Positions 7,416 through 14,379 of a stretch of 18,831 nt of DNA are shown piece by piece. The DNA lies in NCBI GenBank assembly GCA_002411515.1, contig DHTF01000083.1, positions 1 through 18,831 on the forward strand, given 5' to 3'. The position numbers and the translations under genes are program-made. How positions within the stretch are numbered: the first letter of the stretch is position 1; each line of letters opens with the position of its first letter. The stretch is from Proteiniphilum sp. UBA5267 (GTDB lineage Bacteria; Bacteroidota; Bacteroidia; Bacteroidales; Dysgonomonadaceae). A model generated the notes under the pieces. It made no database searches. It saw nothing but the letters and a program-made list of their open reading frames with translations, and was not told where the DNA came from.

Positions 7416-8018
7416 ATGAAACAATCTTTTGTATACCTCTTGCTCTTTGTTATTGGCGTTACAGTGGCACTATCGGGGATTGTGCCGGAAGTGCTTCTCA
7501 ACAAAAATATCGCAACCTGGGTACTTTACACATTGCTCTTCCTGGTGGGTATACAAATTGGAGCCGGGAAGAACTTATTTACGGCACTCAAACGTTTCGG
7601 CTGGAAGGTGCTGATGATACCGCTGGCGACCACAGTGGGCACTTTTGCGGGCGTTGCTCTGTTGAGTCTGATCATACCGGGGCGGAGTCTGACTGATTGT
7701 CTGAGTGTGGGAGCCGGTTTTGCTTACTATTCGCTGTCGAGCATACTCATCACTGAATTCAGGGGGGCTGAATTGGGTACAGTGGCTTTATTGGCCAATA
7801 TTATGCGAGAGTTCAGCGTGCTTATCCTTGCCCCCTGGATGGTAAAACATTTCGGTAAACTGGGACCCATTTCGGCAGGAGGAGCTACCACCATGGACAC
7901 GACCCTGCCAGTGATCACAAAATATGCCGGCCCGGAGTTCGTGGTCATCGCTTTATTTCATGGGATGATCATAGATTTTACCGTGCCACTGTGGGTAAGC
8001 TTGTTTCTCAGCTTATGA
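7416..8018 (+). CDS. lysO: Lysine exporter LysO, C-terminal part (separate gene)
   Basis: A 200-residue polytopic membrane protein that supplies the remaining helices of LysO, which exports L-lysine and the antimetabolite thialysine in E. coli. I prefer the ATG at 7416 (MKQSFVYLLLFVIGVTVALSG), as it begins directly with a membrane helix. An ATG at 7386 would add ten polar residues and overlap the first part by 25 bp. Family features are VLYTLLFLVGIQIGAGKNLF, GAGFAYYSLSSILITEFRGAELGTVALLANIMREF, GGATTMDTTLPVITKYAGPEFVVIALFHGMIIDFTVPLWVSLF. The acidic and serine residues in the GAGFAYYSLSS/GGATTMD blocks are the usual conserved core. No frameshift repair is needed because both parts have good starts. 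An operon with the first part is near certain. Confidence 0.87.
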   Translation: MKQSFVYLLLFVIGVTVALSGIVPEVLLNKNIATWVLYTLLFLVGIQIGAGKNLFTALKRFGWKVLMIPLATTVGTFAGVALLSLIIPGRSLTDCLSVGAGFAYYSLSSILITEFRGAELGTVALLANIMREFSVLILAPWMVKHFGKLGPISAGGATTMDTTLPVITKYAGPEFVVIALFHGMIIDFTVPLWVSLFLSL

Positions 8019-8130
8019 GGTGAAAAAGTAAACAAACTGCTTTTTGAAACGTTAGACAGAAAGCTGATTGTATTCACACAATAGAATTTACGTGTTGCAT
8101 TTGTAAACAATCCTCTCAATATATAAGATT

Positions 8131-9255
8131 TTGCCACAGAAAGTCCTCCTGATTACGCTCCCCCTCTTATTCCTCACAGCTTATATTTACACGGCAGTAA
8201 GGTTACATAGGATGCTGCCCCACACGACGGGGCTTCGGATTATATTAATCATCCTGTTTATATTGGGAATTGCGGGCATGATCCTGTTCTTTGTTGCTGG
8301 CGAGAAAATAACGTTGGCTGTTTCTCGAGGTCTCTACCTGTTCAGCACCTCCTGGCTAATTGCCTTCTTTTACCTGTTTATTTCTGTCATGATCATCGAT
8401 ATTTTCCGGTTGTTAAATGGTGCTTTTCACCTTATCGACAAGGAGACGATGCACGCCACTTTCAGGAATAACATCGCCACGTCGGCCACAATTTTTGGAT
8501 TGGTGGCGCTGTTGTTGCTGCTTGGAAACATGCGCTACCACCGTAAAAAAAGAGAACCGATAGAGATTATAACCCATAAGATAGAAAAGCCTGTACGGAT
8601 TGTAGGCATCAGCGATCTACATATAGGATACACCATTTCAGCCAGGGAGGTTGCAAAATGGGTGGAGCTGATCAACTCGGAGAAACCCGATATGGTGATC
8701 ATTGCTGGCGACATCATAGACAACCATTTGCGGGTGGTCATGAAGGATTCCGTGGAAGCGGTTCTGCAGCAAATCGATGCCCCCATGGGCGTTTACTCCT
8801 GCACCGGCAACCACGATTTGATGTTTGCCATGAAAGAGGATGCAGGGTTTTACAAGCGCTCGGGAATCACCCTCTTGCGCGATTCCTCATTTAGCCTCGA
8901 CGGAATCACCCTTATTGGGCGTGACGACCATACCAACAGGAAAAGACAACCACTGCATGACATCATGAAACAGACAGATCGATCAAGCTTCACCCTGTTG
9001 CTGGATCACCAACCGCTTCATCTAGACGAAACGGTAAAAAATGAGATCGATTTTCAATTCTCGGGACATACGCACCGTGGACAGGTTTTTCCCGCATCAC
9101 TGATCGCAGACGGACTATTTGAGCTCTCTCATGGCTACATGCAGAAGGGAAATACACATTTTTATGTGTCGAGTGGAATCGGGATATGGGGAGGAAAATT
9201 CCGAATCGGCACCAGGTCGGAATATCTGGTATTGGATCTAAAACCTGCAAAGTAA
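8131..9255 (+). CDS. Membrane-anchored metallophosphoesterase, copy 1
   Basis: A calcineurin-type phosphoesterase with a four-helix N-terminal membrane domain (about 5-25, 35-56, 68-92, 116-133). The catalytic domain starts near 155. All metal-binding motifs of the YaeI/YkoQ-like group are present: SDLHIGY with D162 and H164, AGDIIDN with D194, TGNHDL with N227 and H228, DHQP with H293, and SGHTHRGQ with H313 and H315. Active-site orientation cannot be decided from sequence, and the substrate is unknown; some relatives act on lipid or nucleotide phosphodiesters. No ATG is available before the first helix: the reading frame is closed at 8104-8106, and only TTG at 8131 keeps the helix, while the next ATG (codon 28) would remove it. 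It is followed after 5 bp by a paralogue of nearly equal length. Confidence 0.85.
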   Translation: MPQKVLLITLPLLFLTAYIYTAVRLHRMLPHTTGLRIILIILFILGIAGMILFFVAGEKITLAVSRGLYLFSTSWLIAFFYLFISVMIIDIFRLLNGAFHLIDKETMHATFRNNIATSATIFGLVALLLLLGNMRYHRKKREPIEIITHKIEKPVRIVGISDLHIGYTISAREVAKWVELINSEKPDMVIIAGDIIDNHLRVVMKDSVEAVLQQIDAPMGVYSCTGNHDLMFAMKEDAGFYKRSGITLLRDSSFSLDGITLIGRDDHTNRKRQPLHDIMKQTDRSSFTLLLDHQPLHLDETVKNEIDFQFSGHTHRGQVFPASLIADGLFELSHGYMQKGNTHFYVSSGIGIWGGKFRIGTRSEYLVLDLKPAK

Positions 9256-9260
9256 GTTAT

Positions 9261-10391
9261 ATGCGCGCACTGATCAATGCTTTTATAGTTCACGTTACAC
9301 TCAACGTTCTGGTCTTCCTGAAAGGATGGTATACGTTTGATGAAAAAAAATGGGCACGCATCCTACTGGCTGTAATTTTCGGAACGGAGCTGGTTGTTTA
9401 TTCTTTCGGATTGATTTTTTATCATACCATTCCCGATACCATCACCCAGTTTATCCGAGTGATGGGTACCAGTTGGATGCTTTTTCTACTTTATGCGGGT
9501 GGATTGTGGTTGATCATCGATCTGACTTATATTATCTCAAGAAGAATACAACGAAGGTCGTGGCGTTTCAAAGATCAGTCCCGAAATTACAGAATTATCA
9601 CTTTTCTGCTGCCTGTCGTGGTGGTTTCTGGCGTGATGACCCACGGTCATTACAAGTTCCTACACCCGGTGGTGCAGCAGGTACACATGACTGTGCACAA
9701 GCAGGCAGGTGATATTGATTCGCTGCGTATTGCCATGGTGGGCGACCTTCACATGGGATGGATGATAAACAGGAAACACACAAAGCGGTTTGTCGATCTA
9801 ATCATGGCCCAAAAACCCGATCTGATTCTCTTTGTTGGTGACATCCTCGACGCTCAAATTGAGCCGATTCTTGCAGAAAGGATGGAGGAAGAGTTGTCGC
9901 GCTTGAGTGCTCCTCTGGGTGTCTACTCCTGCACTGGCAATCATGAATACCGGTATGAAGCAGAAAATAAAATCCGGCTATTGAATGAGGTAGGGATTAC
10001 CATGTTGCGCGATTCTGCTGTACTGATTGACAGCGCTTTTTATGTGGTGGGGCGTGAGGACAAGATCATTCTCAACCGACTATCTACCGAAGATCTTTTT
10101 GCCAGTCAGGGGGTTGATCTCACCAAGCCTGTAATCGTACTGAACCATACACCCGATAATCTAGACGAAGAAGTGAGGGCGGGTGCCGATATTGCGTTCT
10201 ACGGACATACACACCACGGACAGGCATTCCCGGGTAACATTGCCACGGAGATCATTTTTGAAGTGGCGCACGGCTACAAGAAAAAGAGCAATACACACAT
10301 ATATGTCACCTCAGGAATCGGGCTTGTAGGGCCGCAATATCGCATTGGCACCGTATCGGAGATGGTGATGGTGACAGTAAAATTTGAATAG
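9261..10391 (+). CDS. Membrane-anchored metallophosphoesterase, copy 2
   Basis: A 376-residue paralogue of the preceding gene. I chose the ATG at 9261 (MRALINAFIVHVTLNVLVFL), 5 bp after the neighbour's stop; an ATG at 9186 inside the neighbour would add 25 non-hydrophobic residues. Membrane helices are at about 5-21, 34-54, 67-92 and 113-127. The catalytic residues sit at nearly the same positions as in copy 1: GDLHMG with D162 and H164, VGDILD with D194, TGNHEY with N227 and H228, NHTP with H296, and YGHTHHGQ with H316 and H318. The last motif differs by HHG for HRG. The rest is clearly diverged, so this is an old duplication rather than a recent copy. Its stop faces murF across 21 bp. Confidence 0.87.
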   Translation: MRALINAFIVHVTLNVLVFLKGWYTFDEKKWARILLAVIFGTELVVYSFGLIFYHTIPDTITQFIRVMGTSWMLFLLYAGGLWLIIDLTYIISRRIQRRSWRFKDQSRNYRIITFLLPVVVVSGVMTHGHYKFLHPVVQQVHMTVHKQAGDIDSLRIAMVGDLHMGWMINRKHTKRFVDLIMAQKPDLILFVGDILDAQIEPILAERMEEELSRLSAPLGVYSCTGNHEYRYEAENKIRLLNEVGITMLRDSAVLIDSAFYVVGREDKIILNRLSTEDLFASQGVDLTKPVIVLNHTPDNLDEEVRAGADIAFYGHTHHGQAFPGNIATEIIFEVAHGYKKKSNTHIYVTSGIGLVGPQYRIGTVSEMVMVTVKFE

Positions 10392-10393
10392 TT

Positions 10394-10413
10394 AAAAAAG
10401 AGAATTCCTTTTT
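10394..10413. terminator. Weak bidirectional terminator-like hairpin between converging genes
   Basis: AAAAAG (10395-10400) and CTTTTT (10408-10413) pair around a short loop that contains GAATTC. It lies between the stop codons of the phosphoesterase and murF. Because A and T runs flank the stem, it could act on either strand. The stem is short and AT-rich, so the call is tentative. Confidence 0.35.
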
Positions 10414-11708
10414 CAGAGGTAATCAACTACTTTTTCCAATTGTACAGAGTGAGAGCCTTTCAACAATATATAATGGCCGGTGACCGGCTCTGCATTTAAC
10501 GATTCGATCAGTGCCTCCACATTCTCAAAAAAACGATGGGATGTATTAAACTTCCTGAATGCACTGCCTACCAGATATACCCTATCATAGGATTGTTGCT
10601 CCAGGAAATGCAACATTTTCTGATGTTCCGCATCGCTTGATTCACCCAGCTCCTTCATTTCACCCAGTATTACCATTTTTGGCAAAGAGGAGGGAATGGA
10701 AGTAAAAAAATCAAGCGAGGCTTTCATGCTAGTAGGATTGGCATTGTAGGCATCGATGATCAAGTCGTTTTGCTCGGTACGTTTGAACTGGGAACGGTGG
10801 TTACGCGGTTCATATTCTTCGAGAGCAGCACTGATCCGTTCTGCATTGATCCCAAAAAACTTAGATACCGCCACGGCCGCTATCGCGTTGTCGAAATTAA
10901 ACTCGCCCACCAGGTTGGTTTTCACCCGATAGGAGCTATCGAAGAAGCTCCAGTCGAATTCCAGAAATGGCGTCGCGTCGGCAATAGCACCGGATGCAAA
11001 AAGGGAAGGATCGTTCTTCCCATATAAGATGCGATCCATTTCTTCAGAGAGTTCATACAATATAGGGTTGTCTTTGTTCACAAAAACCTTCCCTTCATGA
11101 GCACGTATAAAATCATACAATTCCCCTTTGGTTTTGACCACGTTCTCAAACGAGCCAAAACCCTCCAGGTGTGCTTTGCCTACATTTGTGATAAGACCAT
11201 AGTTAGGCTCTGCAATCTCACACAATTCACGAATGTCTCCAGGATGGTTAGCACCCATTTCAATAACCCCTATTTCGTGTGATTTATTCATCGACAACAA
11301 CGTGAGGGGTACACCGATGTGATTGTTGAAATTACCTTGAGTATAAGCCACTTTGAATTCACGAGACAGAGCTATGGCAATGAGCTCTTTCGTGGTAGTC
11401 TTGCCATTTGTTCCAGTAATACCGATAATGGGGATTTTCAACTTACGGCGGTGATAGTTGGCCAGCTTCTGCAATGCGGTCAATACGTTGTCCACAACAA
11501 TGATACGTTCATCAACAGACTCATGCTCCGGTCGTTCATCCACCACGGCATATGCGCAACCGGCTTCCAACGCTTTATCTGCAAAAAGGTTACCGTTGAA
11601 CCGCTCTCCCTTCAGAGCGAAAAAGATTGAGTCTTTGGAACACATGCGTGAGTCGGTTGTCACGGAAGGGTATTTTCGGAAAAGCGCATAAAGATCTGCT
11701 GTCTCCAT
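10413..11708 (-). CDS. murF: UDP-N-acetylmuramoyl-tripeptide--D-alanyl-D-alanine ligase
   Basis: ATP-dependent ligase that adds D-Ala-D-Ala to UDP-MurNAc-tripeptide, the last cytoplasmic step of the peptidoglycan precursor. The 431 residues fit the family. The N-terminal substrate domain has the VTTDSRMCSKDSIFFALKGERFNGNLFADKALEAGCAYAVVDE pattern (16-58), with TTDSR and the KGERFNGN motif. The P-loop GITGTNGKTTTKEL lies at about 96-109, and further family blocks are GNFNNHIGVPLTLL, IEMGANHPGDI, TNVGKAHLEGFGS and DAYNANPTSMKASL. The gene lies 44 bp after a secreted cysteine peptidase gene on the same strand and has no evident promoter of its own. It is therefore probably cotranscribed, though not linked by function. 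There is no dcw cluster around it, as is usual in Bacteroidetes. Confidence 0.96.
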   Translation of the reverse strand: METADLYALFRKYPSVTTDSRMCSKDSIFFALKGERFNGNLFADKALEAGCAYAVVDERPEHESVDERIIVVDNVLTALQKLANYHRRKLKIPIIGITGTNGKTTTKELIAIALSREFKVAYTQGNFNNHIGVPLTLLSMNKSHEIGVIEMGANHPGDIRELCEIAEPNYGLITNVGKAHLEGFGSFENVVKTKGELYDFIRAHEGKVFVNKDNPILYELSEEMDRILYGKNDPSLFASGAIADATPFLEFDWSFFDSSYRVKTNLVGEFNFDNAIAAVAVSKFFGINAERISAALEEYEPRNHRSQFKRTEQNDLIIDAYNANPTSMKASLDFFTSIPSSLPKMVILGEMKELGESSDAEHQKMLHFLEQQSYDRVYLVGSAFRKFNTSHRFFENVEALIESLNAEPVTGHYILLKGSHSVQLEKVVDYL

Positions 11709-11752
11709 ATTGGATATGCTTTATAGTTTATCTCTTGTCCACAAATGACCCG

Positions 11753-12922
11753 TCACAGACCCAGCTTTTGTGCGATTGTAGCAGGAATGGCCTCCTTGTG
11801 CAGCACAACGCTCAAGGTTTTGTATCGTACAAAAGGATCAGAAGCATACCAAAGGCCTTTATATGAACCGGTTTCTCCCCACGAATTTTTAACCATATAG
11901 AATTTGTTCCCCTGCTGATCTTTTGCAATACCGTAGATCTGCATGCCATGGTCATCGGTCGTAGCATAGCTGTCGAAGGCCGACTGGCGCATCTCTTGTG
12001 TAATTTTCTTTTCTGCGAGTACTTCAGTCCCGATCCGCATCCTGAGATTGGCTTCTCGTTCGCGACTGGATAGTCCCAACCAACGAGTTTGATCCGATCC
12101 TGCATTCTCCGTTGCCTTCTCATCGGGCACAATGGCAATTCCTTCGCGAGAGAATCCTGTTTCACTCACATCGGAAGCCCAGGCAATGGTATATCCCTGC
12201 ATAATGGCATGTTCTATCACCTCCATCAACTCCTCCATAGGAAGATTATAAGATTGCGCCCAGCGCCAGTTATCGGGCACCTCGAGGACGAAAGATTCGT
12301 AAAAAGGGTGATGAGAGAATGAGGAAAGGGAGATATAATCATTCTGATTCAATTCCAAAAAGGCAGCAAATGACTGCGGGGTAAAGGTTTTACCTTCGTA
12401 GGTGAAAGTATCAGGCACATTGCCTAGATAGGTATCCAGCACACCCGAGAAGCCTTTATGCCAGACTGGTGTGAGTGCTCGGACCCCAATAATACCATCC
12501 ATATATTCTTTCAATACCTTGTCGAGTTCATCATGTTCGTGTCTGTCGGTTCCGTAATGAAGTCCGGGGTAAGCCTCCTCGGGTATGATTCCGTAAGCAT
12601 TGATGGTCTCCACAACATCGGCAAAGGAACCGCCGCCAGCAAAATTCAGACTGCCATGAAGTCGGGCATACTTAAGTGCTTTCTCTTCGTAGTTCCGCCG
12701 CACGATATACATTTCAGACAGGTCAAATGTTCCTTTTTCCATGCGGATGAGCTCCGACTCGAGCAAACCCACACCCGAGAAGCTCCAGCAGGTACCCGAG
12801 CTAGCTTGATTTTTTACAGGGGTAATCGGATTTTCTCTGATTACCTTGAATTCATACGCAGTTTGTGACAGGAGGGTTCCAAAGGATATTAGCCACACAA
12901 AAAAAAGAAAAAAACTTTTCAT
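11753..12922 (-). CDS. Secreted C1B-family cysteine peptidase (aminopeptidase C/bleomycin hydrolase-like)
   Basis: A papain-fold peptidase of the bleomycin hydrolase/PepC group. I prefer the ATG at 12922, giving 389 residues with a signal peptide (MKSFFLFFVWLISFGTLLSQ, about 1-20). The ATG at 12973 would add 17 polar residues ahead of it. Catalytic residues are visible: Q39 and C45 in PVKNQASSGTCWSFS, H325 in TTDDHGMQIYG, and N346 in VKNSWG. Family-typical blocks include ELIRMEKGTFDLSEMYIVRRNY and GGSFADVVETINAYGIIPEEAYPG. The C-terminal arm, which in PepC folds into the active site to enforce aminopeptidase cleavage, ends IPATIAQKLGL. Export to the periplasm or beyond is inferred from the signal peptide; the cytoplasmic PepC enzymes lack one. 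A good promoter match lies about 190 bp upstream. Confidence 0.87.
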   Translation of the reverse strand: MKSFFLFFVWLISFGTLLSQTAYEFKVIRENPITPVKNQASSGTCWSFSGVGLLESELIRMEKGTFDLSEMYIVRRNYEEKALKYARLHGSLNFAGGGSFADVVETINAYGIIPEEAYPGLHYGTDRHEHDELDKVLKEYMDGIIGVRALTPVWHKGFSGVLDTYLGNVPDTFTYEGKTFTPQSFAAFLELNQNDYISLSSFSHHPFYESFVLEVPDNWRWAQSYNLPMEELMEVIEHAIMQGYTIAWASDVSETGFSREGIAIVPDEKATENAGSDQTRWLGLSSREREANLRMRIGTEVLAEKKITQEMRQSAFDSYATTDDHGMQIYGIAKDQQGNKFYMVKNSWGETGSYKGLWYASDPFVRYKTLSVVLHKEAIPATIAQKLGL

Positions 12923-13114
12923 TCGATATGCATTGTTGTTATCAGTTGTTATGTTTTTACATTTACTTCCCAATTTCAGATGTTACTGCCTTCGGGTGAA
13001 ACTCAAAAAAAAATGATTTTTCACTCACTTACTGCAGACACTTGATGTTAATACGCAACTAAAATAACCGCGTTAGCCTATTCTACATGAAGAAGTATGT
13101 GGTTTAGACCTACA

Positions 13115-13145
13115 CAAAGATAGTATTTTTTGAGAGATTTACAAT
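13115..13145 (-). promoter_or_regulatory. Promoter match for the secreted peptidase (and murF)
   Basis: The minus strand has -7 TATCTTTG (13115-13122), an exact TAnnTTTG match, with ATTG (13142-13145) 19 bp upstream in the -33 position, one mismatch to TTTG. It would drive the peptidase gene after a leader of about 190 nt and possibly murF beyond it. Confidence 0.5.
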
Positions 13146-13195
13146 GATGGATAACATTCTCCTGTTCCTCCGAATATGGAAATAACATCACCGGT

Positions 13196-13227
13196 CTTGG
13201 TTGATGAATCATTTTCGGTTATCTTTG
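13196..13227 (+). promoter_or_regulatory. Promoter match for the LysR-type regulator
   Basis: The plus strand has -7 TATCTTTG (13220-13227), an exact match, and CTTG (13196-13199) 20 bp upstream as a one-mismatch -33 element. It predicts a leader of about 130 nt before the ATG at 13367. Confidence 0.5.
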
Positions 13228-13252
13228 ATTGTTCATTTTCAGGAATCAGCTG

Positions 13253-13277
13253 CGTGGTGATGACAGCTATCACCATG
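13253..13277 (+). other. Inverted repeat/hairpin in the LysR leader
   Basis: CGTGGTGAT (13253-13261) and ATCACCATG (13269-13277) pair over nine positions, eight Watson-Crick and one G-U, with the seven-base loop GACAGCT. It is too far from a T run to be a simple terminator. It could be an operator for a dimeric regulator or an RNA structure in the leader; the sequence does not decide between these. Confidence 0.45.
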
Positions 13278-13343
13278 ACCAGTGCACCTGTCATCTCGCA
13301 CTATTTACCACAAACGATGTACAGACACTCAGAAGACTATTGA
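13260..13343 (+). other. 27-codon ORF in the LysR leader (doubtful)
   Basis: An ATG inside the hairpin opens a reading frame coding for MTAITMTSAPVISHYLPQ and nine more residues, ending at TGA 23 bp before the LysR start. There is no clear ribosome-binding site and no known family, and an ORF of this size can occur by chance. It is listed only because its start codon lies inside the hairpin, an arrangement seen in leader-peptide control. Confidence 0.15.
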
Positions 13344-13366
13344 ATAACAATATCTGAAACAACAGA

Positions 13367-14254
13367 ATGGATTACAGGGATACCGTGTTTCTTGCGGTCG
13401 CTGAGCAGCTAAGTTTTTCGAAGGCAGCAGAGAACATGCATATCAGCCAGCCAGCAGTCTCCAGGCACATCAAAGAGCTAGAGCAACGTTACGATGCCAG
13501 TCTCTTTGAACGGAAAGGCAACCGCATCTATCTCACCGGGGCTGGGGAAAAGGTGTATCATGCACTCAAGGAGATCGCACAGCACTACCGCCATCTCGAT
13601 TTTGAAATGGGTGAACTGCACAATGCGCAATCAGGTGAAATCATCATTGGCGCCAGCTCCACCATCGCCCAGTATGTGATTCCCAGGGTGATGGCTTCTT
13701 TTCACAAACGCTATCCACACATTGAGCTGCACCTGAAGAACGGTAATTCGTTCGAGATGGAACAACAACTGCTTGACAACCGAATCGATGTAGCGCTGGT
13801 TGAAAACCTCTCCGTACACGGAGGGATCCGCTACCATGATTTCCTACACGACGAGTTGATTGTGGTCACAGGCCAAAACAGTCCTTATGCGGGACGGGTA
13901 ACAATAGATAAAGAAGATCTGCTGCATATGCCACTGGCATTGCGGGAAGAGGGTTCTGGAACCCTGGAGGTGATCAGAAAATTCTTCACACAACATAAGA
14001 TTCGTTTTGAAGATATCAATACGTCCATTCACCTGGGCAGCACCGAGTCGATCAAGAACTTCCTGCTCGATTTTAACGGCCTGGCTATTATTTCAGAAAA
14101 AGCAGTTCAAAACGAGTTATACCTGAAAACACTTGTCAAGCTTCAGGTAACTGGCATTACTTTCCCCCGCGAATTTCGAATTGCACACAAGGTCGGGCAC
14201 AAAAGCAGGCAAACTGACCTGTTTGTGGAGTATCTGCTGAATTACCCATTATGA
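13367..14254 (+). CDS. LysR-family transcriptional regulator, YeiE/CysB-like
   Basis: A 295-residue regulator with an N-terminal winged helix-turn-helix (about 1-60, LSFSKAAENMHISQPAVSRHIKELEQRYDASLFER) and a periplasmic-binding-protein-like effector domain (about 88-290, SGEIIIGASSTIAQYVIP, LLDNRIDVALVE, VGHKSRQTDLFVEYL). The effector domain resembles the CbsR/YeiE group of CysB-like regulators. In enterobacteria yeiE lies next to yeiH, and Salmonella YeiE is reported to respond to sulfite. Here the yeiH-family gene follows 125 bp downstream on the same strand, so control of yeiH by this protein is a reasonable guess. Both genes have their own promoter matches. The regulator's effector cannot be read from sequence. 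Confidence 0.9.
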   Translation: MDYRDTVFLAVAEQLSFSKAAENMHISQPAVSRHIKELEQRYDASLFERKGNRIYLTGAGEKVYHALKEIAQHYRHLDFEMGELHNAQSGEIIIGASSTIAQYVIPRVMASFHKRYPHIELHLKNGNSFEMEQQLLDNRIDVALVENLSVHGGIRYHDFLHDELIVVTGQNSPYAGRVTIDKEDLLHMPLALREEGSGTLEVIRKFFTQHKIRFEDINTSIHLGSTESIKNFLLDFNGLAIISEKAVQNELYLKTLVKLQVTGITFPREFRIAHKVGHKSRQTDLFVEYLLNYPL

Positions 14255-14335
14255 AAAATACAATGCGATGGCATCACCGGTTATGCTACAACCATCTCAT
14301 TATAACTTTATGTTATTTTCTATAACAATTAATCA

Positions 14336-14367
14336 TTTGACATTGTTATATCTATGCGCTATTTTTG
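14336..14367 (+). promoter_or_regulatory. Promoter of the YeiH-family transporter gene
   Basis: TTTG (14336-14339), 20 bp, then TATTTTTG (14360-14367): both elements match the Bacteroidetes consensus exactly. The start codon at 14380 is 12 bp after the -7 box, so the mRNA leader should be only a few nucleotides. A TTG inside the -7 box would extend the ORF but cannot be the real start if this promoter is used. The stretch before it (14255-14335) is AT-rich and has room for a LysR operator. Confidence 0.72.
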
Positions 14368-14379
14368 TACCCAAAAAGC

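Larger units (their letters stand above)
12923..13366. other. Long intergenic region with divergent promoters
   Basis: These 444 bp separate the secreted peptidase gene (minus) from the LysR gene (plus) and hold no convincing gene. I see a promoter match on each strand, a nine-pair hairpin and a 27-codon ORF in the LysR leader, each listed separately. The peptidase transcript would carry a long leader of about 190 nt, in which I find no clear riboswitch or recognisable RNA family. Confidence 0.6.

Noticed and set aside
7386..7416. A frameshift that would make lysO a pseudogene.
   Set aside because: Both parts have their own start codons and the family motifs are intact; the split is known to me from other Bacteroidetes.
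8023..8045. AAAAAG/CTTTTT inverted repeat after lysO as a terminator.
   Set aside because: Six A/T-rich pairs with an 11-base loop in an AT-rich gap are expected by chance; there is no GC stem.
13115..13227. Phage or plasmid attachment or origin sequence in the 444-bp intergenic region.
   Set aside because: No integrase, repeats or iterons are present; the content is explained by divergent promoters.
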